64,000 nucleotides of DNA, from assembly GCF_003023845.1 (NCBI RefSeq), contig NZ_PYFT01000002.1, forward strand, positions 62,001 through 126,000, written 5' to 3'. Shown here piece by piece: positions 17,650 to 25,398 of this stretch. Numbering within the stretch: position 1 is the stretch's first letter; the number at the start of each line of letters is the position of its first letter. The notes beneath the pieces are model-generated. The model saw only the letters and a program-made list of their open reading frames with translations, was not told the DNA's origin and did no database searches. This stretch comes from Adhaeribacter arboris (GTDB lineage: Bacteria > Bacteroidota > Bacteroidia > Cytophagales > Hymenobacteraceae). The position numbers and the translations under genes are program-made.

Positions 17650-18576
17650 TAGTAAAACAAGTTAGGTTCTCGTCACAGATTTTGAATAGGACAAAGGTGA
17701 GGAATAAGATATTATAATCTTTTAACATTTGTTAAAAATTTGTAATTAAGACATAACAAATTCATTTTCAGATAAATGTTATTAAAAATAGTACTTAAAT
17801 TATCTGTTCGAAGTGTTGATTCATTCACTGGTGTTAAGGTCCTTTTTAGTAAGTTGAGCAGATGGAGTGTGAACTTTGTTATAGGAAAGAACCGGGAACT
17901 AATTTTATAAGGTAATCAAGCTCTTAGAAAATCCTATAACCACTAATATGTAAAACAGAAAGTTGCTTTATTTCAGCAGGAACAAACCAAAACAAGAATA
18001 CTTATAGGGTGTTTGGCTACACATAATATCTAATATATAATCAACAATAAGTAATCAATATTATACAAATGATGCATTCCAATTTTTGGAGATAAGAATA
18101 TTTTATATGTAATGCTTTGGGTCAATAGAATTCTTTAGAAATAAAATCAAGAAAGCGAGCCATCAGGAGCGATCTACCTTTTGGTTCTAAGCTGCTAGGG
18201 GAGGGGTCTTAAAAATACCTATTTAATATCCTATGTTTGTGAGCTAACCCAAAAGGTTCTTTTCTTCTTTTTGTTAATTTAGTTAAGAAGGAAATAATTA
18301 AAGAGCAAGATGGTAAAAGACCAGAGAACTGGTTGACTTAAAACCAATTAGTCAACAAGTATAATATTGTATTATATACCGTAAGTAATGGATAAGTATA
18401 ATAATGATATTATACTTTAGTGCTAGATTAGTCAACTTTAGTAATACTAATATTATAATTACTTATGAGATTAGGGGATAAGTATATGACTAATATTTGT
18501 ACTATAAGCTGGTATATTCTATCAAGATAATACGTAAGTATTTAGTATATTTATTGACTAATCCACACTTAATGCT
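17650..18576. other. AT-rich intergenic region before the defence-like island
   Basis: This 927-bp gap has no supportable gene. The right third (18,330-18,570) is very AT-rich, with many TAATATTA words and the repeated TTGACTAAT motif described separately. The composition resembles the AT-rich region at 61.7-62.3 kb. It marks a boundary between the metabolic region and the island that starts at 18,577. Confidence 0.5.
18332..18562. promoter_or_regulatory. Cluster of ATTAGTCAA / TTGACTAAT motifs
   Basis: ATTAGTCAA occurs at 18,347-18,355 and 18,427-18,435. Its reverse complement TTGACTAAT occurs at 18,554-18,562, with a one-base variant at 18,486-18,494. GTTGACT (18,332-18,338) also forms a 7-bp inverted repeat with AGTCAAC (18,350-18,356). 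The last copy is 14 bp before the ATG of the 258-residue protein. This looks like a multi-site operator or recombination region. Confidence 0.5.
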
Positions 18577-19353
18577 ATGAAAAAGGAGTATTTCGAATTA
18601 CTTAAATGTTTAGGCATTGGCCAAACCGAAATAGATGCCAATCGGTACCAGCCCGACATCATGCGAGCCTTGATTTTTGATTATGCCGAAAGACATATGG
18701 AGCAGTTTGGGGCCAAGAAACAAGACGGGCAGATCATCCGGCCGGTTTTGTTCCTTAGTGGTGAAAGGCCCGGATTTTACCTGATTGAGAAAAACGAACC
18801 GATATTGTTGCAATTGGATTTTGGGAGCCGGATCAGCCGCGCCGCCGTTCGAAAATCCATTGATGCCTTAAAACCTGGAGAAACCCTCGCCTTCAAAGAA
18901 ATGGATGCCGGCTTATTAAGCTTTGTCCGGACGTATTGCAGCAAATCGGGGGAATACTCGGTAAGAAAGAAAAAAGATGGTTTAACGGTGGAGTTTGCCG
19001 CGGCCAAGAATTCGATTCGAAGTATTATCGTCAATGGTTTAACTAATTACGCCGGCTTACTAATTGTCAGTGAAAGTAATAAAATAAATTACGTACGGTC
19101 TTTGGTATCATTAGTAAATGCGGCGCAAAACAGAAACTATTCGGTAAAGGCTAACGGCAAAGAGATTCTCATTGGTTTACGTTCCGACATCGAAAACTAC
19201 GCGAAGTCAAGTGAATCTTCAATGCCTGCTCATTGGACGGCCGATGATTGGACGCGTGGGTTTATTGCTGCCATGCGCCGCAAGGGCTATGGCAGGCAAG
19301 AGATGCGGAAAAAATTAGATGAATATATTACTGCAGCCAACGAGTTGTTTTAA
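18577..19353 (+). CDS. Unknown 258-residue protein
   Basis: I do not recognise this protein. It is soluble (no signal peptide or membrane helix), mixed alpha/beta, and rather basic near its C-terminus. Features are a segment RPVLFLSGERPGFYLIEKNEPILLQLDFG near residues 55-85, a middle beta-rich part, and an aromatic C-terminus PAHWTADDWTRGFIAAMRRKGYG followed by a helix. It stands alone on the plus strand, convergent with the PDDEXK nuclease, and has the TTGACTAAT cluster in its upstream region. Linkage to the recombinase-TIR-nuclease operon suggests an accessory or defence role, but this is only context. Confidence 0.7.
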   Translation: MKKEYFELLKCLGIGQTEIDANRYQPDIMRALIFDYAERHMEQFGAKKQDGQIIRPVLFLSGERPGFYLIEKNEPILLQLDFGSRISRAAVRKSIDALKPGETLAFKEMDAGLLSFVRTYCSKSGEYSVRKKKDGLTVEFAAAKNSIRSIIVNGLTNYAGLLIVSESNKINYVRSLVSLVNAAQNRNYSVKANGKEILIGLRSDIENYAKSSESSMPAHWTADDWTRGFIAAMRRKGYGRQEMRKKLDEYITAANELF

Positions 19354-19631
19354 AAACCAAAAACGGGATCTAATTAGCCAAGCTTTATTTTACTTTTTAG
19401 TCTTATAATAATAAAGTGTTTACATAACATCCGCTCATCAAACTCAATTAAACGTTTCTGCTTGTTGCTTTAAAGCTTGAGGAGGAGTTCTACGGCTTTA
19501 TTTTTCAACATTATTTCTAGCTTTAAACACTTATACAAATCATTTTCAGGAGTTTACCATTTGTCTTATAATTTATCTTATGTTAAATATGAGTTGTATT
19601 ATCTTAAGTTTCTCATGATAATGAGCCTATT

Positions 19632-20693
19632 TCATATGTTAAGGGTTAATTCATTTTCAATGTCTTCAATCGCAGGAAGGCTCGATTTTAGATTATCAGG
19701 CAGAGCACGGGTGAGTTCAAATTCAGAAATACCTATTGGTTTTTGCACATCCCGAAGAGCATATTCGGCCATTACTTTGTCTTTAGTCTGACAGAGAATC
19801 AGACCAATGGTAGGTCCATCAGTTGTATATCTAAGCAAATCATCTACCGCTGAACAATAAAAATTCATTTTGCCAGCGTATTCTGGTTTAAATTCTCCCT
19901 TTTTTAACTCGATGACCACAAAACACCGCATTTGTAGATGGTAGAACAATAGGTCTAAGTAATAATCATGATTGCTCACGACCAAATGATATTGTCGGCC
20001 GACAAAGGCAAAACCTGTACCTAATTCTAACAAGAATTTTTCAATATGCCGGGTTAGCTCTACTTCCAGTTCTCTTTCTGTAAAAGGTTGGGTTAGGGTC
20101 AAGAAATCAAAAATATATGGGTCTTTTAGGCTTTGTCGGGCTAGGTCCGACTGTGGTTTGGGCAATTGTTCAGCAAAGTTATTAGTTGTATCACCTTGCC
20201 TTAAGTGCAGGTTGCTTTTAATCATCAGGCTTAATACATCCCGGCTCCAACCATTATGGATGGTTTGTTGCGCATACCATAATCGGGTGGATTTCTCTTT
20301 AACTTTTTCAATCAATAATAGGTTGTGCCCCCAAGGAATTTGGGCAACAATCCCCAATCCAATTCTATTAGCTTTTAAATTTGCCACAGGCTGTGGCAAA
20401 TTTGTCAGAGTTAGGTTTTCAGGTGGATATTCCCGATAAAAGGCCAACATTCTTCCCAGGTTGCGTTCGGAAAACCCTTTGAGTTCCGGTAGTTCATTTT
20501 TTAAGTCTTTGCTCAATTTGGGAATCACCGCGGCCGACCAGCCTTGTTCCTGCTGACGCTGGAAAATTAGTTGGCCAATATCCCAATACAAAAAAATCAT
20601 CTCGGCATTAGCAGCCAGGGTAGCTTTGGTTTGGGCTATCCGGATCCGGGATTTAACATCCTCTAATAAAGATGTATAAAAAGTAAAGTCCAT
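19632..20693 (-). CDS. YhcG/DUF1016-family PDDEXK nuclease
   Basis: This 353-residue protein has the two halves of the YhcG family. The first is an N-terminal DUF1016 region (YWDIGQLIFQRQQEQGW, then the FSERNLGRMLAFY and IPWGHNLLLIEK segments). The second is a C-terminal PD-(D/E)xK nuclease core with DYYLDLLFYH and VIELKKGEFKPEYAGKM, where D and E-x-K are the catalytic residues. Family members are found with restriction systems and mobile elements. It starts 5 bp after the TIR-like gene stop, so it is the last gene of a three-gene operon with that gene and the recombinase. Confidence 0.88.
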   Translation of the reverse strand: MDFTFYTSLLEDVKSRIRIAQTKATLAANAEMIFLYWDIGQLIFQRQQEQGWSAAVIPKLSKDLKNELPELKGFSERNLGRMLAFYREYPPENLTLTNLPQPVANLKANRIGLGIVAQIPWGHNLLLIEKVKEKSTRLWYAQQTIHNGWSRDVLSLMIKSNLHLRQGDTTNNFAEQLPKPQSDLARQSLKDPYIFDFLTLTQPFTERELEVELTRHIEKFLLELGTGFAFVGRQYHLVVSNHDYYLDLLFYHLQMRCFVVIELKKGEFKPEYAGKMNFYCSAVDDLLRYTTDGPTIGLILCQTKDKVMAEYALRDVQKPIGISEFELTRALPDNLKSSLPAIEDIENELTLNI

Positions 20694-20698
20694 CTTAT

Positions 20699-21475
20699 TT
20701 AAATTCTATCAGACAATTTAATAGGTATTTTGAAGCCTGCAGCTTTCAATTCCCGAACTAATTTTGCTTTCCATTTGCCAGCCTTATCATACGATTGATA
20801 TACCACTCCTACAAAATCACTAGGTTGCTCAATGGGCTCTTCAGAATGAAGTACAAAAACGTTGCGACGGCCTAGTCGGGCTAAGAAGTAGCCTAATTCA
20901 AGTACTACATTTTGTCTAACACGCAATTTCAAAAGAGTTTCCTTACGGCCTTTGGAACGAAGTCTACCTTCATCATCCGCTGAGAAAAGAACCACTGCAT
21001 ACTCACAACGTGCCGCTTCTTTTTCGAACTTCTCAATGATCGTTTGTCCGTTATCATCTTCCCGTTCCAGAACTACCGTAGGTAAGATCAATCCACGTAA
21101 CGCGCTCTGTACAACCTCACGCATCTGTAAATCTCGGCTATGAACAATAAATATTGATTTATTATCCCGATCAATCAATCGTAGAAGGGCAAGTGTTCCG
21201 ACACGTAACTCCTCCGCCTCTTTATCAGGAAACCAGGATCCAGGGTGAGTTGTACTAGTGAGCTTACCTTGCAATTCAGCTAACTTTTTCCCATAAGCAG
21301 CTCCATTAGTTAAGTTGGGGTGCTTAATTAACCAGCCAGATAGACCAGAAAGAATAGTGCTCAGTTGTTTGGCCATTGAAGGCGATGAGCTACTGTTGTA
21401 ATTGTTAGGTGCTGATATACTTAATTGCTCTGTCTTTTCTAGTAATAGACGGAGCTTAGTTTTGTCTAAATGCAT
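20699..21475 (-). CDS. TIR-like (CAP12/PF10137-type) nucleotide-binding protein
   Basis: This 258-residue protein has an N-terminal helical region (1-100) and a C-terminal TIR-like domain (about 105-235) of the CAP12 type. Visible motifs are the first strand IFIVHSRD, YAVVLFSADDEGR, and NVVLELGYFLARLGR, where the Glu of ELGYF is the expected catalytic NADase residue. In the family, such domains degrade NAD+ on phage sensing. Its ATG overlaps the recombinase 3' end by 20 bp, indicating translational coupling, and the PDDEXK gene follows after 5 bp. A sensor protein such as a CD-NTase or STING is not seen nearby. Confidence 0.82.
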   Translation of the reverse strand: MHLDKTKLRLLLEKTEQLSISAPNNYNSSSSPSMAKQLSTILSGLSGWLIKHPNLTNGAAYGKKLAELQGKLTSTTHPGSWFPDKEAEELRVGTLALLRLIDRDNKSIFIVHSRDLQMREVVQSALRGLILPTVVLEREDDNGQTIIEKFEKEAARCEYAVVLFSADDEGRLRSKGRKETLLKLRVRQNVVLELGYFLARLGRRNVFVLHSEEPIEQPSDFVGVVYQSYDKAGKWKAKLVRELKAAGFKIPIKLSDRI

Positions 21476-22106
21476 ACTGTAGTAAAATACATAAAGGATT
21501 ATTAGTCTTTTCTCTTTTAATAAATCCTTTCACATCTACGCCGGCAAATTCCAGAATTTTATAAAGAGTGGGCTGGCTTTTGATATGGAACATGCTGCGG
21601 ATTTCCTCGGTGCTGCGATTGTTCTTCTCATATACTTCTTTCACTTCCGGTGCTATTCGTTTGTAGCGCTCGTTTAAACCGGAAGGCCTCCCTCCTGTTC
21701 TTCCCCTGGCTCGGGCCGAGTCTAAACCAGCTCGGGTTCTTTCCCGAATGATATTGCGTTCGTGTTCGGCCAGAATACACATAAATTGAAAGAACAGGTT
21801 GCCCGTGGCGCTGCTTGTGTCTATGGCCTCACTTAAAGATTTTAGATTTACTTCTCGTTTCTTGAGTTCTTCTACCAGCTGTATCAGCTGCACCGTACTT
21901 CGGCCTAAGCGGTCTAGCTTCCAAACCACAATCGTGTCTCCCGGTCGGGCATACTCCAGTAATTTTTCAAAGTCAGGTTTACTGGCCTTAACCCCGGAAA
22001 TTTTATCGGTAAAAATCTGTCGGCAACCATCACTCTTTAAGGCGTCCAGTTGTAAGTCTAAGTTTTGTTCCAGGGTCGATACCCGGGCATAGCCAATCTT
22101 GGTCAT
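21456..22106 (-). CDS. Serine recombinase (Hin/Tn3-resolvase type)
   Basis: This 216-residue protein has a small serine recombinase layout. The catalytic domain is YARVSTLEQNLDLQ with Ser10, then GDTIVVWKLDRLGRS with the catalytic Arg, and the long E helix with EHERNIIRERTRAGL. A C-terminal helix-turn-helix contains STEEIRSMFHIKSQPTLYKIL. The last 30 residues run on past the usual end, overlapping the TIR-like gene. Such enzymes resolve or invert DNA at short palindromic sites, and a 12-bp inverted repeat lies about 100 bp upstream of the start. Using it as the first gene of a TIR/nuclease operon is unusual. Confidence 0.9.
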   Translation of the reverse strand: MTKIGYARVSTLEQNLDLQLDALKSDGCRQIFTDKISGVKASKPDFEKLLEYARPGDTIVVWKLDRLGRSTVQLIQLVEELKKREVNLKSLSEAIDTSSATGNLFFQFMCILAEHERNIIRERTRAGLDSARARGRTGGRPSGLNERYKRIAPEVKEVYEKNNRSTEEIRSMFHIKSQPTLYKILEFAGVDVKGFIKREKTNNPLCILLQYAFRQN

Positions 22107-22203
22107 TTATGTAAGAAACTTAACGTAAGGGAGTAAAATACATTTAGAAAAAATACACGACAAGATAAACAAAGTTTTGGAATACTTTTCAGCTACTTGG
22201 CGC

Positions 22204-22233
22204 TGTGTAGAAAAACCCTCGTTTTTTTACACA
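22204..22233. promoter_or_regulatory. 12-bp inverted repeat between recombinase and RecD2 genes
   Basis: TGTGTAGAAAAA pairs with TTTTTTTACACA (one G-T wobble) around a 6-nt loop. It lies in the 417-bp divergent gap between the recombinase and helicase starts. It could be a recombinase binding site, an operator or a terminator; the sequence does not decide. Nothing else is seen in the gap. Confidence 0.45.
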
Positions 22234-22523
22234 GGAAATTTGGCTACTCCCCAACCTAAATATTAAATCCTGTTGATGTTTCTATTATCTTTTGAACTGG
22301 ACCTTATTTAAAGATCGTGGGTCTGGAAGAATTAATGGGCTAGAAGCAACAGTTGCTATTACAACACCAAATTCCGCATTGTATTAGAAACAATTCATAT
22401 GAGGAGCGGTCAGGAGCGTACCCGTTGTATTTATTAGTGCCGGAAAGATGGCTGGAAGAGAAACCTTACTTCTTAATATTTCTGTTAAAGTACATCTATC
22501 TTTGGCTTTACCTATCTTTGTAT

Positions 22524-25019
22524 ATGCCGGCATTGGACAGATCAACTACAACGGAGTTAGAAAAACTTTCGGGTATTGTTAAACGTATCACCTTCCATAG
22601 TGTAGAAACCGGCTATACGGTGCTAAAGGTAAACAGCTTTCAAAGACCTAATGAGGAAATCACCGTACTGGTGCATCAATCCAAAGTATTCGCCGGAGCA
22701 ACGATGGACTTCTATGGCGAGTGGATTAATCATCCTTCGTATGGTCTGCAATTTAAAGCCAGTAAGGTCATTGAAAGAAAGCCGGCTACAGCCAATGCTT
22801 TAGAGAAATACCTGGGTTCTGGTTTGATAAAAGGGGTAGGTCCGGTAACGGCTAAGAGAATTGTCAGGCACTTTGGGGATAAAACCCTGGAGGTATTTGA
22901 AAGCAGCATTGGAAAGCTCATCGAAGTAGAGGGCATTGCTCAGCTCAAGTTAGAGATGATCCGCCAAGCCTGGGTAGAACATCAGGAAATTAGGAATGTG
23001 ATGCTGTTTTTACAATCCCATAATATCTCCACCTTGTTTGCCGTCAAAATCTACAAGACTTACGGTAACGAAGCGATTGAACTGGTCCAAACTAATCCCT
23101 ACCGATTAGCCACCGACATCTATGGCATTGGCTTTTTCTCGGCAGATAAAGTTGCCTTAAGCCTGGGCTTAGCTCCTGATTCTCCGCAACGCATTCAAGC
23201 CGCTATCGCGCATGTGCTGCAAAATGCCAGGGAAGAAGGGCACTGTTATTTGACCCAAGAGCAAATTATTAAAGCTGTCCGGGAGCTGCTATCCTTATTA
23301 GACTCTACTGCCGTAAATACAATCCTCCGGCAAATGGAACTGCTGGAAGAACTTAAAATCAGGTTGATCCCCGATGAGCAAGGGATAAAACAGAAATGTT
23401 TCTACGCGCACTCCTTGTATTATGATGAACAATATATAGCCACCAAAGTCAAGCAGTTGGTCACTCAAAAGGTCAAGCTGAATCAGGATCATCTCCTGCA
23501 AGATCTGGACGTATTTTGCCAGGTGCATCATATTACCTTGAGTGAAGAACAAAGAGAAAGTGTGCTCCAAATAGCCTCTCATCAGCTTTCCATCCTCACC
23601 GGGGGACCTGGTTGTGGGAAAACCACCACTACCCGGGCCTTGGTAGGGGTCCTGCAGTTTATGAGCAAGAAAGTGCTGCTCGCAGCGCCCACCGGAAGAG
23701 CGGCGCAGCGCATGAGCGAAGTCATTGGTTTAGAAGCTAAAACCATTCACCGCTTACTGGAGTTTGACCCAGCCAAGGGCGGGTTTAAACGCAACGAAGT
23801 AGAACCCTTGCAAACGGATATTCTCCTGGTGGATGAATGCTCGATGCTGGATGTTCACCTGGCCGCTGCCTTACTCCGAGCCGTGCCGGCGAATTGTCAA
23901 GTGGTGCTGATCGGGGATGCCGACCAACTTCCTGCCGTAGGAGCCGGCAATGTGTTAAAGGATATGATTGCCTCCGGCGTAGTTCCTTGCCAGAGGCTAA
24001 CGAAAGTTTTCCGGCAAGCGGCCGAGTCGCTCATTATCTCCTATGCCCACCAAATCAACCGGGGCGAGGTTCCCCAGATTGAATCGCCTTTTCATCAGCC
24101 GCAAGTCTGGCAGGAGAAAAAAGATTGTTTGTTCATTGATTCGCAAGAAGCTACGAGCGAACAAGTAAGGTTTATTACGAAGGTAAAGCGAGTGATGGGG
24201 AAGGCAATCCGGAATAATGGGCAGGAACCTACTCCATTAGAAGAGCCAATCACCGATCCATATCATCAGGACACTAACTTAGCTATCCCAGCTAAATTCA
24301 ATCATGTGGATCTGGAAGTCTTGGTCCAAACCCGCAGCCAGAGTGAAGAGTTAAAGGCCGTTCTAAGGCGGGTGCATCCCTGGTCTTCCCTGCATTATGG
24401 CTTAGCCGCCGTAGGGATGATAGAAAAACTGTATGAGGCCATTATTCCCAAGTATTATGGCCAGGAAGTCGAGATCCAGATTCTTTCTCCCATGACCAAG
24501 GGTAGCTTAGGGACTGCTAACCTCAACAAAGTCATTCAGGCAAAGATTAATCCGGTAAGTGCGGGTAAAGCCCAACTAGTCGTAGGCGGCCGCATCTTCC
24601 GGGAAACAGACCGGGTTATTCAGAAGCGCAATAACTATGATTTGAATGTGTTCAATGGCGACATCGGAGTGATTACCCAAGTAGATAATGAGGAGATGGA
24701 ACTTACCGTAAGTTTTAAGGCAGGTCAGGAGGTAAAAGAAGTGCGGTACCAAAAAGAGCACCTACTGGAACTGGATTTAGCTTATGCCATTACCATTCAC
24801 AAATCTCAGGGGAGTGAATTTGAAATCATCATCATCCCGGTAGTCACCCAGCACTTTGGCATGTTGTTCCGCAATCTGATTTATACGGGTATTACCCGGG
24901 CTAAGAAGTTGGTGGTATTTGTGGGTACCAGAAAGGCTTTAGCCATGGCCATACACAAGCAGAATACCGCCATTCGGCAGACTGTTTTAGCCTATTTACT
25001 TCAGCAGCAAGGGGGCTAA
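22524..25019 (+). CDS. recD2: RecD2-like SF1B DNA helicase
   Basis: I chose the ATG at 22,524 (831 residues) because homology-like sequence starts there (LEKLSGIVKRITFHSVETGYTVLK), while the upstream extension from 22,353 looks unlike a domain. The order is an N-terminal OB-like region, helix-hairpin-helix repeats around GVGPVTAKRIVRHFG, Walker A GGPGCGKTTTTRALVG, Walker B LLVDECSMLD, and the C-terminal helicase motif AITIHKSQGSEFE. RecD2 unwinds DNA 5' to 3' in repair and recombination. Two TATCTTTG words (22,497 and 22,513) just before the ATG resemble -7 boxes. A copy beside nuclease and TIR genes may be accessory to defence. Confidence 0.88.
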   Translation: MPALDRSTTTELEKLSGIVKRITFHSVETGYTVLKVNSFQRPNEEITVLVHQSKVFAGATMDFYGEWINHPSYGLQFKASKVIERKPATANALEKYLGSGLIKGVGPVTAKRIVRHFGDKTLEVFESSIGKLIEVEGIAQLKLEMIRQAWVEHQEIRNVMLFLQSHNISTLFAVKIYKTYGNEAIELVQTNPYRLATDIYGIGFFSADKVALSLGLAPDSPQRIQAAIAHVLQNAREEGHCYLTQEQIIKAVRELLSLLDSTAVNTILRQMELLEELKIRLIPDEQGIKQKCFYAHSLYYDEQYIATKVKQLVTQKVKLNQDHLLQDLDVFCQVHHITLSEEQRESVLQIASHQLSILTGGPGCGKTTTTRALVGVLQFMSKKVLLAAPTGRAAQRMSEVIGLEAKTIHRLLEFDPAKGGFKRNEVEPLQTDILLVDECSMLDVHLAAALLRAVPANCQVVLIGDADQLPAVGAGNVLKDMIASGVVPCQRLTKVFRQAAESLIISYAHQINRGEVPQIESPFHQPQVWQEKKDCLFIDSQEATSEQVRFITKVKRVMGKAIRNNGQEPTPLEEPITDPYHQDTNLAIPAKFNHVDLEVLVQTRSQSEELKAVLRRVHPWSSLHYGLAAVGMIEKLYEAIIPKYYGQEVEIQILSPMTKGSLGTANLNKVIQAKINPVSAGKAQLVVGGRIFRETDRVIQKRNNYDLNVFNGDIGVITQVDNEEMELTVSFKAGQEVKEVRYQKEHLLELDLAYAITIHKSQGSEFEIIIIPVVTQHFGMLFRNLIYTGITRAKKLVVFVGTRKALAMAIHKQNTAIRQTVLAYLLQQQGG

Positions 25020-25125
25020 TTACTGTATTATCCTCTATAGGTTTAATTCTGTTTTACATATTGTTGGTTATAGGATTTTTGTTTAGAGTAAAGAATATTA
25101 GTATTCGACTCTAAGCAAAATATTT

Positions 25126-25173
25126 AAGCAAGCTTCCGAATCAGAGAGCTAAATGCTTGAGGAGCTTGCTTTT
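25126..25173 (+). terminator. Terminator candidate after RecD2
   Basis: AAGCAAGCTTCC (25,126-25,137) pairs with GGAGCTTGCTT (25,161-25,171), with one bulged base and a 23-nt loop, and is followed by TTT. The position, about 110 bp after the stop, is acceptable for an intrinsic terminator. Confidence 0.45.
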
Positions 25174-25348
25174 ACTAAGGTTGTACCACATTGAGTCTGA
25201 TCCTTCTTTGTCCTATATTGAATGCCTCTTCTTTATACTGGAATACTATATAATTCTAATATTTTTTTATAAACCATTTATAATAAAAAAAAGAAGGCAT
25301 TTTGTAAAAACATTCAATTTAAATCGAAAATAAATCCTTGCTATTCTG

Positions 25349-25356
25349 TACATTTG
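25349..25356 (+). promoter_or_regulatory. Probable -7 box of the TSP3/lectin gene
   Basis: TACATTTG fits TAnnTTTG and lies 42 bp before the ATG at 25,399. It overlaps a TTG that could otherwise be taken as an earlier start, which supports the downstream ATG. Confidence 0.45.
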
Positions 25357-25398
25357 TATTATTTTAATAAGAGCTATTTAGCAATTATTACATTATAT

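Noticed and set aside
18158-22417. Similar words TCAGGAGCG near 18,162 and 22,408 as possible boundaries of the defence-like island
   Set aside because: Only 9 bp are identical in both, with no inverted or attachment-site structure. Chance is likely.
22353-22523. N-terminal extension of the RecD2 frame by 57 residues
   Set aside because: The extension is unlike the conserved start of the family and contains promoter-like boxes. The ATG at 22,524 fits better.
25354-25398. TTG start giving 15 extra residues to the TSP3/lectin protein
   Set aside because: The TTG lies inside a TACATTTG promoter-like box, and the ATG at 25,399 directly precedes the signal peptide.
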